Assembly: GCF_008086045.1 (NCBI RefSeq)
Contig: NZ_VSEY01000030.1
Location: forward strand, 62,001-126,000
DNA length: 64,000 nucleotides
Reading direction: 5' to 3'
Source of the DNA: Nonomuraea sp. PA05
Lineage (GTDB): Bacteria > Actinomycetota > Actinomycetes > Streptosporangiales > Streptosporangiaceae
Shown: piece by piece, positions 34,905-42,334 of the stretch
How positions within the stretch are numbered: the first letter of the stretch is position 1
How the letters are laid out: every line of letters starts with the position of its first letter
Translations under genes and position numbers: made by a program
The notes under the pieces: model-generated
What the model saw: the letters and a program-made list of their open reading frames with translations, nothing else
The model's database searches: none
What the model was told of the DNA's origin: nothing

Positions 34905-35516
34905 ATGGCACGCAAGTCCTCGTGGGAGTGGAGCCGTACGGCACAGACCCGCAAAAGCATGCTCCAGGCGGCGCGCGAGGTCTTCAGCGAGCACGGCTTC
35001 GCCGAGGCCAGCGTCTCCGAGGTCGTCGCGCGCGCCGGCTCCAGCGTCGGCAGCCTCTACCACCACTTCGGCGGCAAGACCGAGCTCTTCCTCGCCCTGT
35101 ACGAGGACCACCAGGCCGCCCACGAGCAGGCGTCCGCCTCCAGCGTGGCCAAGGCCAGGAAGGAAGGCGTCTCGGACCCGGTGGAGCTGCTGATCGCGGG
35201 CGCGCGGGCCTACCTCGCGGGCGCCTGGGACCGGCGCGACCTGGTCCGCCTGTTCATCGACGGCGACGGGCCGCCCGGCTTCGAGCTCATCCGCCGCACC
35301 CGCGGGCGGGAGTGGGTGCGCCAGAACGCGGTGCTGCTCGGGGCCGGGGGAGACCCGCTCGACCGGTTCACCGTCGCCGTGCTGACCAGCGTCATCGGAG
35401 AGGCCGCCCGGGAGGTCGCGACGTCGGACACGGAGGAGGAGGCGCGCGAGGTCATCGAGGCCGCCGTGACTCTGATCCACCGGCTCGACCCCCTCAAGTC
35501 ACTCGACGGGACCTGA
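34905..35516 (+). CDS. TetR-family regulator, inferred master repressor of the local CoA regulon
   Basis: A 203-residue TetR protein. The N-terminal helix-turn-helix is canonical (QTRKSMLQAAREVFSEHGFA, then VSEVVARAGSSVGSLYHHFGGKTELF); the ligand domain (about 60-203) is unlike any I recognise. It sits at the centre of the cluster and its own promoter carries operator E. Inference: it binds CTAGAAT-N3-ATTCTAG and is released by a CoA ester or the free acid of the pathway substrate. ATG 34905 is chosen from the leaderless signature; ATG 34896 is an in-frame alternative. A hairpin separates it from the convergent MaoC gene. Confidence 0.88.
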   Translation: MARKSSWEWSRTAQTRKSMLQAAREVFSEHGFAEASVSEVVARAGSSVGSLYHHFGGKTELFLALYEDHQAAHEQASASSVAKARKEGVSDPVELLIAGARAYLAGAWDRRDLVRLFIDGDGPPGFELIRRTRGREWVRQNAVLLGAGGDPLDRFTVAVLTSVIGEAAREVATSDTEEEAREVIEAAVTLIHRLDPLKSLDGT

Positions 35517-35523
35517 TCCGACC

Positions 35524-35541
35524 CCGGGCGCCTCCGCCCGG
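35524..35541. terminator. Terminator hairpin between the TetR and MaoC genes
   Basis: CCGGGCG-CCTC-CGCCCGG, a perfect 7-bp stem with a tetraloop between convergent genes. Confidence 0.65.
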
Positions 35542-35548
35542 CATGACC

Positions 35549-36367
35549 TCAGGCGATGGTCGCGCGGCCCCGATCGATGACCACGGTCCCGTCGTCCTTG
35601 GCCGTCCTGAACGCCACGTCGGTCCCGTCCACCCAGATCGACACGGTCAGCGACTCGCCGGGGAACACCGGGCTGGAGAACCGCCCCGACATCCCCTTGA
35701 ACCGTCCGGGATCACCCGCGGCCACCGTGTGCAGCAGCGCCCGGCCCGTGACCCCGTACGTGCACAGCCCGTGCAGGATGGGCCGGTCGAACCCGGCCCT
35801 GGCGGCGAACGCCGGATCGCTGTGCAGCGGGTTGTAGTCGCCCGACAGCCGGTAGATCAGCGCCTGCTCCGGCAGCGTCGAGTAGGTCACCTTGTGATCG
35901 GGAGCGCGGTCCGGCAGCGCCCATTCGTCGCGCGGCCCGCGCTCGCCGCCGAACCCGCCCTCGCCCCGGATGAACACCGAGCTGCGCGAGGAGATGACCA
36001 GCTCGCCGCTCGCCAGGTCCACGGCCCGCGCCTCGGACGTCACCAGGGCTCCCGAGCCCTTGTCGTAGATCCCGGTCACCCTTGACGTGGTCCGCACCCC
36101 GCCGGAGGCGGGCAGCTCGCGGTGCAGCTCGAAGCCCTGCTCCGCGTGGACGAGCAGGGCCGGGTCGAAGTCGCCCAGCCGCCGTCCCGGCGCCTGCGCG
36201 GCCAGGACGGCGAAGGTGGGCAGCACGCGCTGCTCCTTCTCGGTGGTGAACTCCAGCTCGGCGGTGCCTGCTCCGACGCCGAGCGCGTACAGCATGGTGT
36301 CCTTGGCGGTCCACGTACGCTCGTACGCGGCCCCTTCGACGCCGATCAGCGAGTGGTCCAGTGCCAT
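35549..36367 (-). CDS. MaoC-family enoyl-CoA hydratase 2
   Basis: A 272-residue double-hotdog protein like the hydratase 2 unit of peroxisomal multifunctional enzyme 2. The hydratase 2 motif with catalytic Asp and His is intact in the C-terminal half (SGDYNPLHSDP, then RPILHGLCTYG). The N-terminal half (about 1-130) is the degenerate hotdog that shapes the acyl pocket. It would hydrate the enoyl-CoA made by the acyl-CoA dehydrogenase to an R-3-hydroxyacyl-CoA. ATG 36367 lies 5 bp after the SDR stop, so both are in one operon; together they match the two catalytic parts of eukaryotic MFE-2. Confidence 0.9.
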   Translation of the reverse strand: MALDHSLIGVEGAAYERTWTAKDTMLYALGVGAGTAELEFTTEKEQRVLPTFAVLAAQAPGRRLGDFDPALLVHAEQGFELHRELPASGGVRTTSRVTGIYDKGSGALVTSEARAVDLASGELVISSRSSVFIRGEGGFGGERGPRDEWALPDRAPDHKVTYSTLPEQALIYRLSGDYNPLHSDPAFAARAGFDRPILHGLCTYGVTGRALLHTVAAGDPGRFKGMSGRFSSPVFPGESLTVSIWVDGTDVAFRTAKDDGTVVIDRGRATIA

Positions 36368-36372
36368 GGCGG

Positions 36373-37272
36373 TCAGTCCTCCCGTCCGGGGATGCGGCCG
36401 TTGGTCAGGGCGTTGGGCGCGGCCTTCTCGACGAGGGCGGGGATGACGGCGCCCAGCTCGGCCGGGTCCCACCGGCTGCCCTTGTCGGCCTCGGGCCCGG
36501 CGTGCCAGCCCTCCGCCACGCTGATCTTGCCGGCCCGCACGTTGAAGACGCGCCCGGTGATCCCGCGCGCCTCGGCGCTGGAGAGCCAGACGACCAGAGG
36601 AGCGATGTCGTCAGGGTCGGCGCCGGTGGCGCCGGCGGGCATCAGGCTCTCGGTCATGCGGGTGAGCGCGGCGGGGGCGATGGCGTTCACGGTGACGCCG
36701 TACCGCTCCAGCTCGCGCGCGGCGATGATCGTCAGGCCGGCGATGCCCGCCTTGGCGGCGCCGTAGTTGCCCTGCCCGGGGTTACCGTAGATGCCGGAGG
36801 ACGAGGTGGTGTTGATGATCCGGGCGTCCACCCGCTCGCCCGCCTTGGCCTTGTTCCGCCAGTAGGCCGCGGCGTGGCGAAGCGGGGCGAAGGTGCCGCG
36901 CAGGTGCACCTTGATGACGGCGTCCCACTCCTCGGCTGTCATGTTGACGAGCATCCGGTCGCGCAGGATGCCGGCGTTGTTGACCAGCACGTCGAGGCCG
37001 CCGAAGTGGTCGACGGCGGCGCGGACGAGCCGCTCGGCGCCGTCGAAGTCCGAGACGTCCTCGCCGTTGACGACGGCCTGCCCGCCCATGGCCTCGATCT
37101 CCGCCACCACCTCCGCGGCGGCTCCGGACGAGCCGGTGCCGTCCACTTCCGCGCCGAGGTCGTTGACCACCACCTTCGCGCCCTGCCTGGCGAACTCCAG
37201 CGCGTGTCCCCGTCCGATGCCCCTGGCCGCACCGGTGACGATCACCACGCGGCCTTCGACGATCCCGCTCAT
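36373..37272 (-). CDS. SDR 3-hydroxyacyl-CoA dehydrogenase, MFE-2/HSD17B4-like
   Basis: A 299-residue short-chain dehydrogenase. NAD-binding TGAARGIG at about 14-21, NNAG in LVNNAGILRD, and the catalytic Ser-Tyr-Lys in NTTSSSGIYGNPGQGNYGAAK. The GNPGQGNYGAAKAG stretch and the long C-terminus match the dehydrogenase part of peroxisomal MFE-2 (HSD17B4), which oxidises R-3-hydroxyacyl-CoA. It leads the operon with the MaoC hydratase. ATG 37272 has GAGGTG upstream. Its promoter lies in the shared divergent region with two overlapping operators; TAGAAT (complement of 37313-37318) is a likely -10 box. Confidence 0.9.
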   Translation of the reverse strand: MSGIVEGRVVIVTGAARGIGRGHALEFARQGAKVVVNDLGAEVDGTGSSGAAAEVVAEIEAMGGQAVVNGEDVSDFDGAERLVRAAVDHFGGLDVLVNNAGILRDRMLVNMTAEEWDAVIKVHLRGTFAPLRHAAAYWRNKAKAGERVDARIINTTSSSGIYGNPGQGNYGAAKAGIAGLTIIAARELERYGVTVNAIAPAALTRMTESLMPAGATGADPDDIAPLVVWLSSAEARGITGRVFNVRAGKISVAEGWHAGPEADKGSRWDPAELGAVIPALVEKAAPNALTNGRIPGRED

Positions 37273-37302
37273 CCGACACCTCGATCCTTGACCGGCTGAC
37301 GA

Positions 37303-37319
37303 TTTGAATTGGATTCTAG
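37303..37319. promoter_or_regulatory. Regulon operator F, TTTGAAT-TGG-ATTCTAG
   Basis: Two mismatches in the left arm. In the divergent promoter region of the SDR and the second MFS gene; its right CTAG is shared with operator G. Confidence 0.6.
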
Positions 37320-37332
37320 TATTAAAATCTAG
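37316..37332. promoter_or_regulatory. Regulon operator G, CTAGTAT-TAA-AATCTAG
   Basis: CTAG-N9-CTAG with one change per arm. It contains TAGTAT (37317-37322), a -10 box for the MFS gene, about 25 nt before its TTG start. Confidence 0.65.
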
Positions 37333-37346
37333 AAAGGACAGGGCCC

Positions 37347-38777
37347 TTGCTGGCTACGACCACCCCCATCCGCGATGCCTGGCGAACGCTGTCGGTCGTC
37401 AGCATGGCGAGCGTGCTGACCGGCCTCAGTGGCAGTGCCATCAACGTCGCGCTGCCCGAGATCGCCAGGCACACCGGGGCCGGCGCCACGGCCGCGAGCT
37501 GGATCCTCCTGGGCTACCAGTTGACCACGACCGTGCTGATGGTGGTATTCGGCAGGTTGGCGGATATGTTCGGCAGGCGCCGAATGTACCTCTTAGGGCT
37601 TGCGACGTACACGCTGGCGGCCCTGCTCGCGGGCCTGGCGCCGGACGCCTGGGTGATCGTCGCGATGCGGGTGCTGCAGGCCGTGGGCGGCGCGATGCTG
37701 CTCACCAACAGCGCGGCCCTGATCAGCGACGCCTTCCCGCGCGAGCGGCTGGGCGAGGCGATGGGCGTGTACGTGGCCTCGTTCTCGATCGCCGGGCTGA
37801 TCGGGCCGACGCTGGGCGGGGTGCTGGCCGAGAGCCTGGGCTGGCGGTGGGTGTTCTGGTTCAACGTGCCCGTCGGCCTGCTCTGCCTGCTGTGGGGGGT
37901 GCTCGTGCTGCCCAGGCCGCCCAGGGCCGAGCGGGACAGCGGGCTCGACGGCCCGGGGAACGTCCTGGTCCTGGCCACCCTGGGCGGGCTGCTGCTGGCG
38001 CTGTCGGAGTTCACCCGGCTCGGCTGGGACCACCCGGTGGTGCTGGGCGGGCTGGCGGCCTTCGCGGCGGGGCTGCCGCTGTTCCTGCTCAGGGAGTCGC
38101 GGGCGGCCCATCCCGTGGTGGACCTCAGCCTGTTCAGGGAACGGGCCTTCGCGTTCGGCACGCTGGCCTCCTTCCTCAACGCCGTCGCCCGCATGGGCAT
38201 GGTGTTCCTGGTCGCCCTCTACTTCCAGGCCGTGCGCGGCGACGACCCCGTGCAGGCGGGGCTGAAGGTGCTGCCGCTGGCCGTCGCCGCCATGATCGGC
38301 TCCGTCAGCTCCGGCTTCCTGCAACGCCTGGCCAGCGCCCGCACGCTCGCCGTCGCCGGCGCCGCCACGACCACGTGCGGGCTGGTCGTCATGCTCTGCG
38401 TGATGTCGGCGGACATGCCCTACCCGGCCGTGGCGGCCGGCCTGGTGCTCATCGGGCTCGGCTCGGGCGCGTTCCTGCCCTCCAACACCACCGCCATCCT
38501 GGACGGCCTGCCCTCCCACCGGCTCGGCATCGTCAACGCCATGCGCCTGATGCTGCAGAACACCGGCAACGTCGTCGGCACCGGCCTGGTCCTGTCGATC
38601 CTCACCGCGCCGCTCCCCGCCGAGCTGCACCAGAGCGTGTTCGCCGGCACGCTCGCCCAGCTCTCCGGCGGCGCGGTCGAGCAACTGGTCACCGGCTACC
38701 GCTGGGCGCTGGGCTCGATGGCCGCCATCTCGGTGCTGACCGTGCTCTCCTGCCTGGCCCGGCGCAGGGCCACCTGA
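37347..38777 (+). CDS. MFS drug/proton antiporter, EmrB/QacA (DHA2) type
   Basis: A 476-residue transporter with about 14 helices. The DHA2 features are clear: LGYQLTTTVLMVVFGRLADMFGRRRMY (motif A) and SFSIAGLIGPTLGGVLAE (motif C, the antiporter signature). It starts at TTG 37347 with AAAGGA upstream. It has operator G in its promoter and so probably belongs to the regulon; DHA2 pumps export toxic organic compounds, so efflux of the inducer or an intermediate is reasonable. The thioesterase gene follows after 23 bp. Confidence 0.88.
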   Translation: MLATTTPIRDAWRTLSVVSMASVLTGLSGSAINVALPEIARHTGAGATAASWILLGYQLTTTVLMVVFGRLADMFGRRRMYLLGLATYTLAALLAGLAPDAWVIVAMRVLQAVGGAMLLTNSAALISDAFPRERLGEAMGVYVASFSIAGLIGPTLGGVLAESLGWRWVFWFNVPVGLLCLLWGVLVLPRPPRAERDSGLDGPGNVLVLATLGGLLLALSEFTRLGWDHPVVLGGLAAFAAGLPLFLLRESRAAHPVVDLSLFRERAFAFGTLASFLNAVARMGMVFLVALYFQAVRGDDPVQAGLKVLPLAVAAMIGSVSSGFLQRLASARTLAVAGAATTTCGLVVMLCVMSADMPYPAVAAGLVLIGLGSGAFLPSNTTAILDGLPSHRLGIVNAMRLMLQNTGNVVGTGLVLSILTAPLPAELHQSVFAGTLAQLSGGAVEQLVTGYRWALGSMAAISVLTVLSCLARRRAT

Positions 38778-38787
38778 CCCGGGCGGG

Positions 38788-38793
38788 TACGGT
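38788..38793 (+). promoter_or_regulatory. -10 box TACGGT of a leaderless promoter (thioesterase)
   Basis: TACGGT, 7 nt, then GTG 38801. Confidence 0.45.
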
Positions 38794-38800
38794 GGCTGAC

Positions 38801-39223
38801 GTGGCAGAAAGCACCCAGGCCGAACGGCACATCTACCCCCGTACGGTGAGATTCGGCGACATCGACTCCCAGGGGCACGTGAACAACGTGCGCTTTCTCG
38901 ACTACCTGGAGGACGCCCGCTTCGGCATGCTGAGCATCGATCCGTACGTCGCGGGCGACGAGCCGTTCAAGGGCCTGGTCGTGACCCGGCACGAGATCGA
39001 CTACCGCCGCCCGCTGGGCTTTCGCGCGCAGCCCGTGCGGGTCGAGACCTGGGTGACGGAGATCAGGGCGGTGCGGTTCACCCTGCGGTACGAGATCCGC
39101 GACGACGAAGGGCTGTACGTCACCGCCATGTCCGTCATGGCGGCCTACGACGTCGAGCGGGCCGCTCCACGCAGGCTCACCGAGAACGAGCTGACCTACC
39201 TGAAGCGCTACGCCACGGAATGA
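38801..39223 (+). CDS. Acyl-CoA thioesterase, 4HBT hotdog family
   Basis: A 140-residue single hotdog protein. The active-site region RFGDIDSQGHVNNVRFLDYLEDAR carries the conserved Asp and the GHVNN helix start of the 4-hydroxybenzoyl-CoA thioesterase/YbgC family; HEIDYRRPLGFRAQPVRVETWV follows as usual. It hydrolyses acyl-CoA esters; whether it serves the adjacent CoA pathway or general housekeeping is open. GTG 38801 is chosen by the leaderless signature; GTG 38792 is also possible. Its stop overlaps the next MFS start (ATGA). Confidence 0.87.
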   Translation: MAESTQAERHIYPRTVRFGDIDSQGHVNNVRFLDYLEDARFGMLSIDPYVAGDEPFKGLVVTRHEIDYRRPLGFRAQPVRVETWVTEIRAVRFTLRYEIRDDEGLYVTAMSVMAAYDVERAAPRRLTENELTYLKRYATE

Positions 39224-40383
39224 GGCGCTGGTGGATGCTGGCGCTGGGCGTCAACGCGCACGCCGGCGTCACCCTGGGGCTGTTCGGGCTGCCCCTGGTC
39301 ATGCCCGAAATTTTGCGACATTTCAAGGTATCGCTGCCGGTGGGCGGGCTCATCGCCAACGCCCCGGCCATCGGGGTCATGTTCGCCCTCGTCGCCTGGG
39401 GAGCCCTGGCCGACCGGTACGGCGAACGCGTGGTCCTGGGCACCGGCGTGGGGCTGGCCGGCGTGTCGCTGGCCGCCACGGCCTTCGCGGGCAGCGCCTG
39501 GGCGGTGATCACGCTGCTGGCGCTGGCGGGCGCGGCCGGCTCGGCGGCGATGGTGGGCGGCGGGCGCATCGTGCTGCGCTGGTTCGAACCGGCCGAGCGC
39601 GGCGTCGCCATGGGGGTGCGGCAGGTCTCCTTCACCCTCGGCATGGCCGTGGCCGCCTTCGCGCTGCCGCCCATGGCGCGGGCGCACGGGTTACCCGGCG
39701 TGCTGCTGCTCTGCTCCGGCGTCAGCCTGCTGGCCGCCGTGCTGGCCGCGCTGTTCATGGCCGAGCCACCGCGGACGATCTCCGGGGCAGGCGCTGAGCG
39801 GGCGGGCTCGCCGTACCGGCAGCCCGCCCTGTGGCGGGTGCACGCCACCAGCGCGCTGCACGTGGTGCCGCAGGTCGTGGTCAGCACGTACGGCGTGGAC
39901 TGCCTGGTCACCACCTACGGCTGGGACGACGTCGCGGCCGGCCGGCTCTTCGGCGTGGCCGCGATCGGCGGGGCCGCGATCCGCGTCGCGGCCGGGCGCT
40001 GGTCCGACCGCACCGGCCTGCGCATGCGGCCCCTGCTGATCCTCACCCTCGGCAACCTCACGGTGCTGGCGCTGCTGGTCGCCGGCACGCTCACCGCCAC
40101 CCGGCTCGGAGTGGCGGCGCTCGTGCTGGCCTCGGTGATGACGGTGTCCGGCAACGGGCTGGCCTACCTCGCGGCGGGCGAGCTGGCCGGGCCCGGCTGG
40201 GCGGGCAAGGTGCTCGGCACCCACAACACGATCCAGAACACCGTCTCCCTGGCCGTCACCCCGCTGGCCGGAGCCCTGATCGTCGGCGCGGGCTACTGGG
40301 TGGGCTTCGCCGCGGGGCTGGCCTGCGCCGCGGCCTCACTGCCCGTCATCCCCCTGCGCCGGGAGCGGCCAAGCCGCTCCTGA
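39220..40383 (+). CDS. MFS transporter, cyanate/nitrate-like (CynX/NarK style)
   Basis: A 387-residue 12-helix transporter coupled by ATGA overlap to the thioesterase. Motif A is WGALADRYGERVV after helix 2, and RIVLRWFEPAERGVAMGVRQVSF in the helix 4-5 region is typical of the anion/carboxylate porters. The central loop is short. The substrate is unknown; pairing with a thioesterase suggests an organic acid. The last codons form a hairpin with the intergenic region. Confidence 0.83.
   Translation: MRRWWMLALGVNAHAGVTLGLFGLPLVMPEILRHFKVSLPVGGLIANAPAIGVMFALVAWGALADRYGERVVLGTGVGLAGVSLAATAFAGSAWAVITLLALAGAAGSAAMVGGGRIVLRWFEPAERGVAMGVRQVSFTLGMAVAAFALPPMARAHGLPGVLLLCSGVSLLAAVLAALFMAEPPRTISGAGAERAGSPYRQPALWRVHATSALHVVPQVVVSTYGVDCLVTTYGWDDVAAGRLFGVAAIGGAAIRVAAGRWSDRTGLRMRPLLILTLGNLTVLALLVAGTLTATRLGVAALVLASVMTVSGNGLAYLAAGELAGPGWAGKVLGTHNTIQNTVSLAVTPLAGALIVGAGYWVGFAAGLACAAASLPVIPLRRERPSRS
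40362..40380. terminator. Hairpin at the end of the MFS gene
   Basis: GGAGCGGC-CAA-GCCGCTCC, a perfect 8-bp stem ending just before the stop codon, between convergent genes (next gene ends at 40402). Confidence 0.55.
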
Positions 40384-40401
40384 GCGGGGCAGGGCCGTCC
40401 G

Positions 40402-41934
40402 TCATTGCGCTGCGGCCGAGTCGCTCCTGAGCCACACCGCCGTGTCGGGCGGCAGGAGCCCGCGCCTCAGCGGCCCGCTCGCCAGCAGCACCTCCTCGTG
40501 CCTCGGCAGGCGCACCGGCCGGGTGCCGCAGTTGATGGCGCAGATCAGCGGACCCCGGGTGAAGAAAAGCGCCCCCTCGGGGGACTTCAGCCACTCCAGG
40601 GTGTAAGGAATGCTCCGCACCAGCTCCCGCCGGCAGGCCAGGGCCCGCCGGTAGAACTCCAGCGTGGAGTCCGCGTCCCCCTCCTGCTTCTCGACGCTCA
40701 GCCCGGCGAACGACTCCGGCTGCGGCAGCCACGGCTCCACCCCGCCGGGGGAGAAGCCGTGGGAGGGCGGGTCCACCGTCCACGGGATCGGCACCCGGCA
40801 GCCGTCGCGCCCCGGCAGCTTGCCCTTCGACTGGAAGAACACCGGGTCCTGCCTGGCCTCGTCCGGCAGGTCGGTCACCTCGGGCAGCCCCAGTTCCTCG
40901 CCCTGGTAGAGGTAGGCGGAGCCGGGCAGCGCCAGCATCGCCAGCAACGCGGCCCTGGCCCGCGCCACGCCCGTGCCGGGGTCGGCCGTGTCGTAGCGGG
41001 TGAGATGGCGTACGACGTCGTGGTTGGACAGCACCCAGGTCGCGAACGGCACCGTGCCCAGCGTGTCGTCGATCACCTTCTTGAACGCCGTCGGCGACCA
41101 CGGCGCCTGCAGCCAGGCGAAGTTGAAGCTCTGGTGCAGCTCGTCGGGCCGCACGTAGAGGGCCAGGTCCTCGGGGCTGTCGGTCCACACCTCGCCCACG
41201 GCCATCCGCTGCCCGGGATAGCCGTCGAGCACCCGCCGCCAGTCGCGGTAGACGTTGTGCACCTCCGGCTGCCCCCACACCGGCGAGACCGACTTGAACG
41301 ACTGGTCGCCCACGTCGGGCAGCCCCTCCGCCTTGTACAGGCCCATGGCCACGTCGATGCGGAAGCCGTCGACACCCCGGTCCAGCCAGAACCGCAGCAC
41401 GTCGAGGAACTCGGCGTGCACCTCGGGGTTGCGCCAGTTGAAGTCGGGCTGCCCGGGCGCGAACAGGTGCAGGTAGTACTGCCCGTCGTCCACCTGGGTC
41501 CAGGCCGTGCCGCCGAACGTGGACTGCCAGTTGTTGGTGGTGTCGCGGAAGATGTACCGGTCGCGCCCCTCGCCGCGCAGCGCCGCCTGGAACCAGGGGT
41601 GCTCGGACGAGCTGTGGTTGGGCACGATGTCCACGATCACCCGAAGGTCGTGCTCGTGCGCGTCGGCGACCAGCGCCTCGAAGTCGCCGAGCGAGCCGAA
41701 CAGCGGGTCCACGTCACGGTAGTCGGCCACGTCGTAGCCGCCGTCGGCCATGGGGGAGCGGTAGAAGGGCGTCAGCCAGATCGCGTCGACACCCAGCCCG
41801 CGCAGGTACGGCAGGCGCTCACGCACCCCCGCCAGATCGCCGACGCCGTCTCCCGAGGCGTCGGCGAAGCTGCGAACGTAGATCTCATAGACGACTGCGT
41901 CACGCCACCAGGGGATATCCATGTGGCGTGTCAT
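40402..41934 (-). CDS. GH13 alpha-glucosidase (oligo-1,6-glucosidase-like)
   Basis: A 510-residue GH13 enzyme. Region I DIVPNHSSSEHPWF, nucleophile Asp194 in FRIDVA, acid/base Glu248 in AVGEVW and transition-state Asp306 in VLSNHDVVRH are all intact. The NHSSSEHPWF segment and lack of a signal peptide fit intracellular alpha-glucosidases that split maltose, isomaltose or trehalose-derived sugars. ATG 41934 lies 6 bp after the globin stop, so the two genes are cotranscribed; ATG 41922 (MDIPWWRDAVVYEIY) matches the family N-terminus better. Confidence 0.93.
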   Translation of the reverse strand: MTRHMDIPWWRDAVVYEIYVRSFADASGDGVGDLAGVRERLPYLRGLGVDAIWLTPFYRSPMADGGYDVADYRDVDPLFGSLGDFEALVADAHEHDLRVIVDIVPNHSSSEHPWFQAALRGEGRDRYIFRDTTNNWQSTFGGTAWTQVDDGQYYLHLFAPGQPDFNWRNPEVHAEFLDVLRFWLDRGVDGFRIDVAMGLYKAEGLPDVGDQSFKSVSPVWGQPEVHNVYRDWRRVLDGYPGQRMAVGEVWTDSPEDLALYVRPDELHQSFNFAWLQAPWSPTAFKKVIDDTLGTVPFATWVLSNHDVVRHLTRYDTADPGTGVARARAALLAMLALPGSAYLYQGEELGLPEVTDLPDEARQDPVFFQSKGKLPGRDGCRVPIPWTVDPPSHGFSPGGVEPWLPQPESFAGLSVEKQEGDADSTLEFYRRALACRRELVRSIPYTLEWLKSPEGALFFTRGPLICAINCGTRPVRLPRHEEVLLASGPLRRGLLPPDTAVWLRSDSAAAQ

Positions 41935-41940
41935 GCCCCG

Positions 41941-42321
41941 TTATGTGGGCGAGTTCACCAGGCTGTGGGCAGCGTAGACCAGATAGTCCCAAAGCCTGGT
42001 CTCCAGCTCGTCGGGCAGGTCGAGCGAATCGACCGCGTCGCGCATGTGCCGCAGCCAGGCCTCCCGCTCGGGCTCGCCGATCACGAAGGGCATGTGCCGC
42101 ATGCGCAGCCGGGGATGGCCGCGCTGTTTGCTGTAGTCGTTGGGCCCGCCCCAGTACTGGATCAGGAAGCCCCGCAGCCGCTCCTCGGCGCCCGTCAGAT
42201 CGGACTCCGGATAGAGCGGCCGCAGGATCGGGTCTTCCGCGACCCCCTCGTAGAAGCGGTGCACGAGGCGCCGGAAGGTCTCCTCGCCTCCGGCGGCGTC
42301 GTAGAAGGAGGTCTCTGTCAC
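41941..42321 (-). CDS. Truncated haemoglobin, group II (GlbO-like)
   Basis: A 126-residue 2-on-2 globin. TSFYDAAGGEETFRRLVHRFYEGV at the start, RLRGFLIQYWGGP, and the proximal-histidine stretch HPRLRMRHMPFVIG match mycobacterial GlbO (trHbO). Such globins bind O2 with high affinity and act in oxygen or redox handling. GTG 42321 follows AGGA and lies 7 nt after TAAGCT, which overlaps the MscS stop codon. Confidence 0.93.
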   Translation of the reverse strand: MTETSFYDAAGGEETFRRLVHRFYEGVAEDPILRPLYPESDLTGAEERLRGFLIQYWGGPNDYSKQRGHPRLRMRHMPFVIGEPEREAWLRHMRDAVDSLDLPDELETRLWDYLVYAAHSLVNSPT

Positions 42322-42328
42322 GTTTCCT

Positions 42329-42334
42329 AGCTTA
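42329..42334 (-). promoter_or_regulatory. -10 box TAAGCT of a leaderless promoter (globin)
   Basis: On the minus strand TAAGCT, 7 nt, then GTG 42321. Its first three bases are the TAA stop codon of the mscS-like gene. Confidence 0.45.

Noticed and set aside
28854..37332. KstR or KstR2 steroid operators
   Set aside because: KstR sites have AACNNGTT cores; the palindromes here are CTAGAAT-N3-ATTCTAG.
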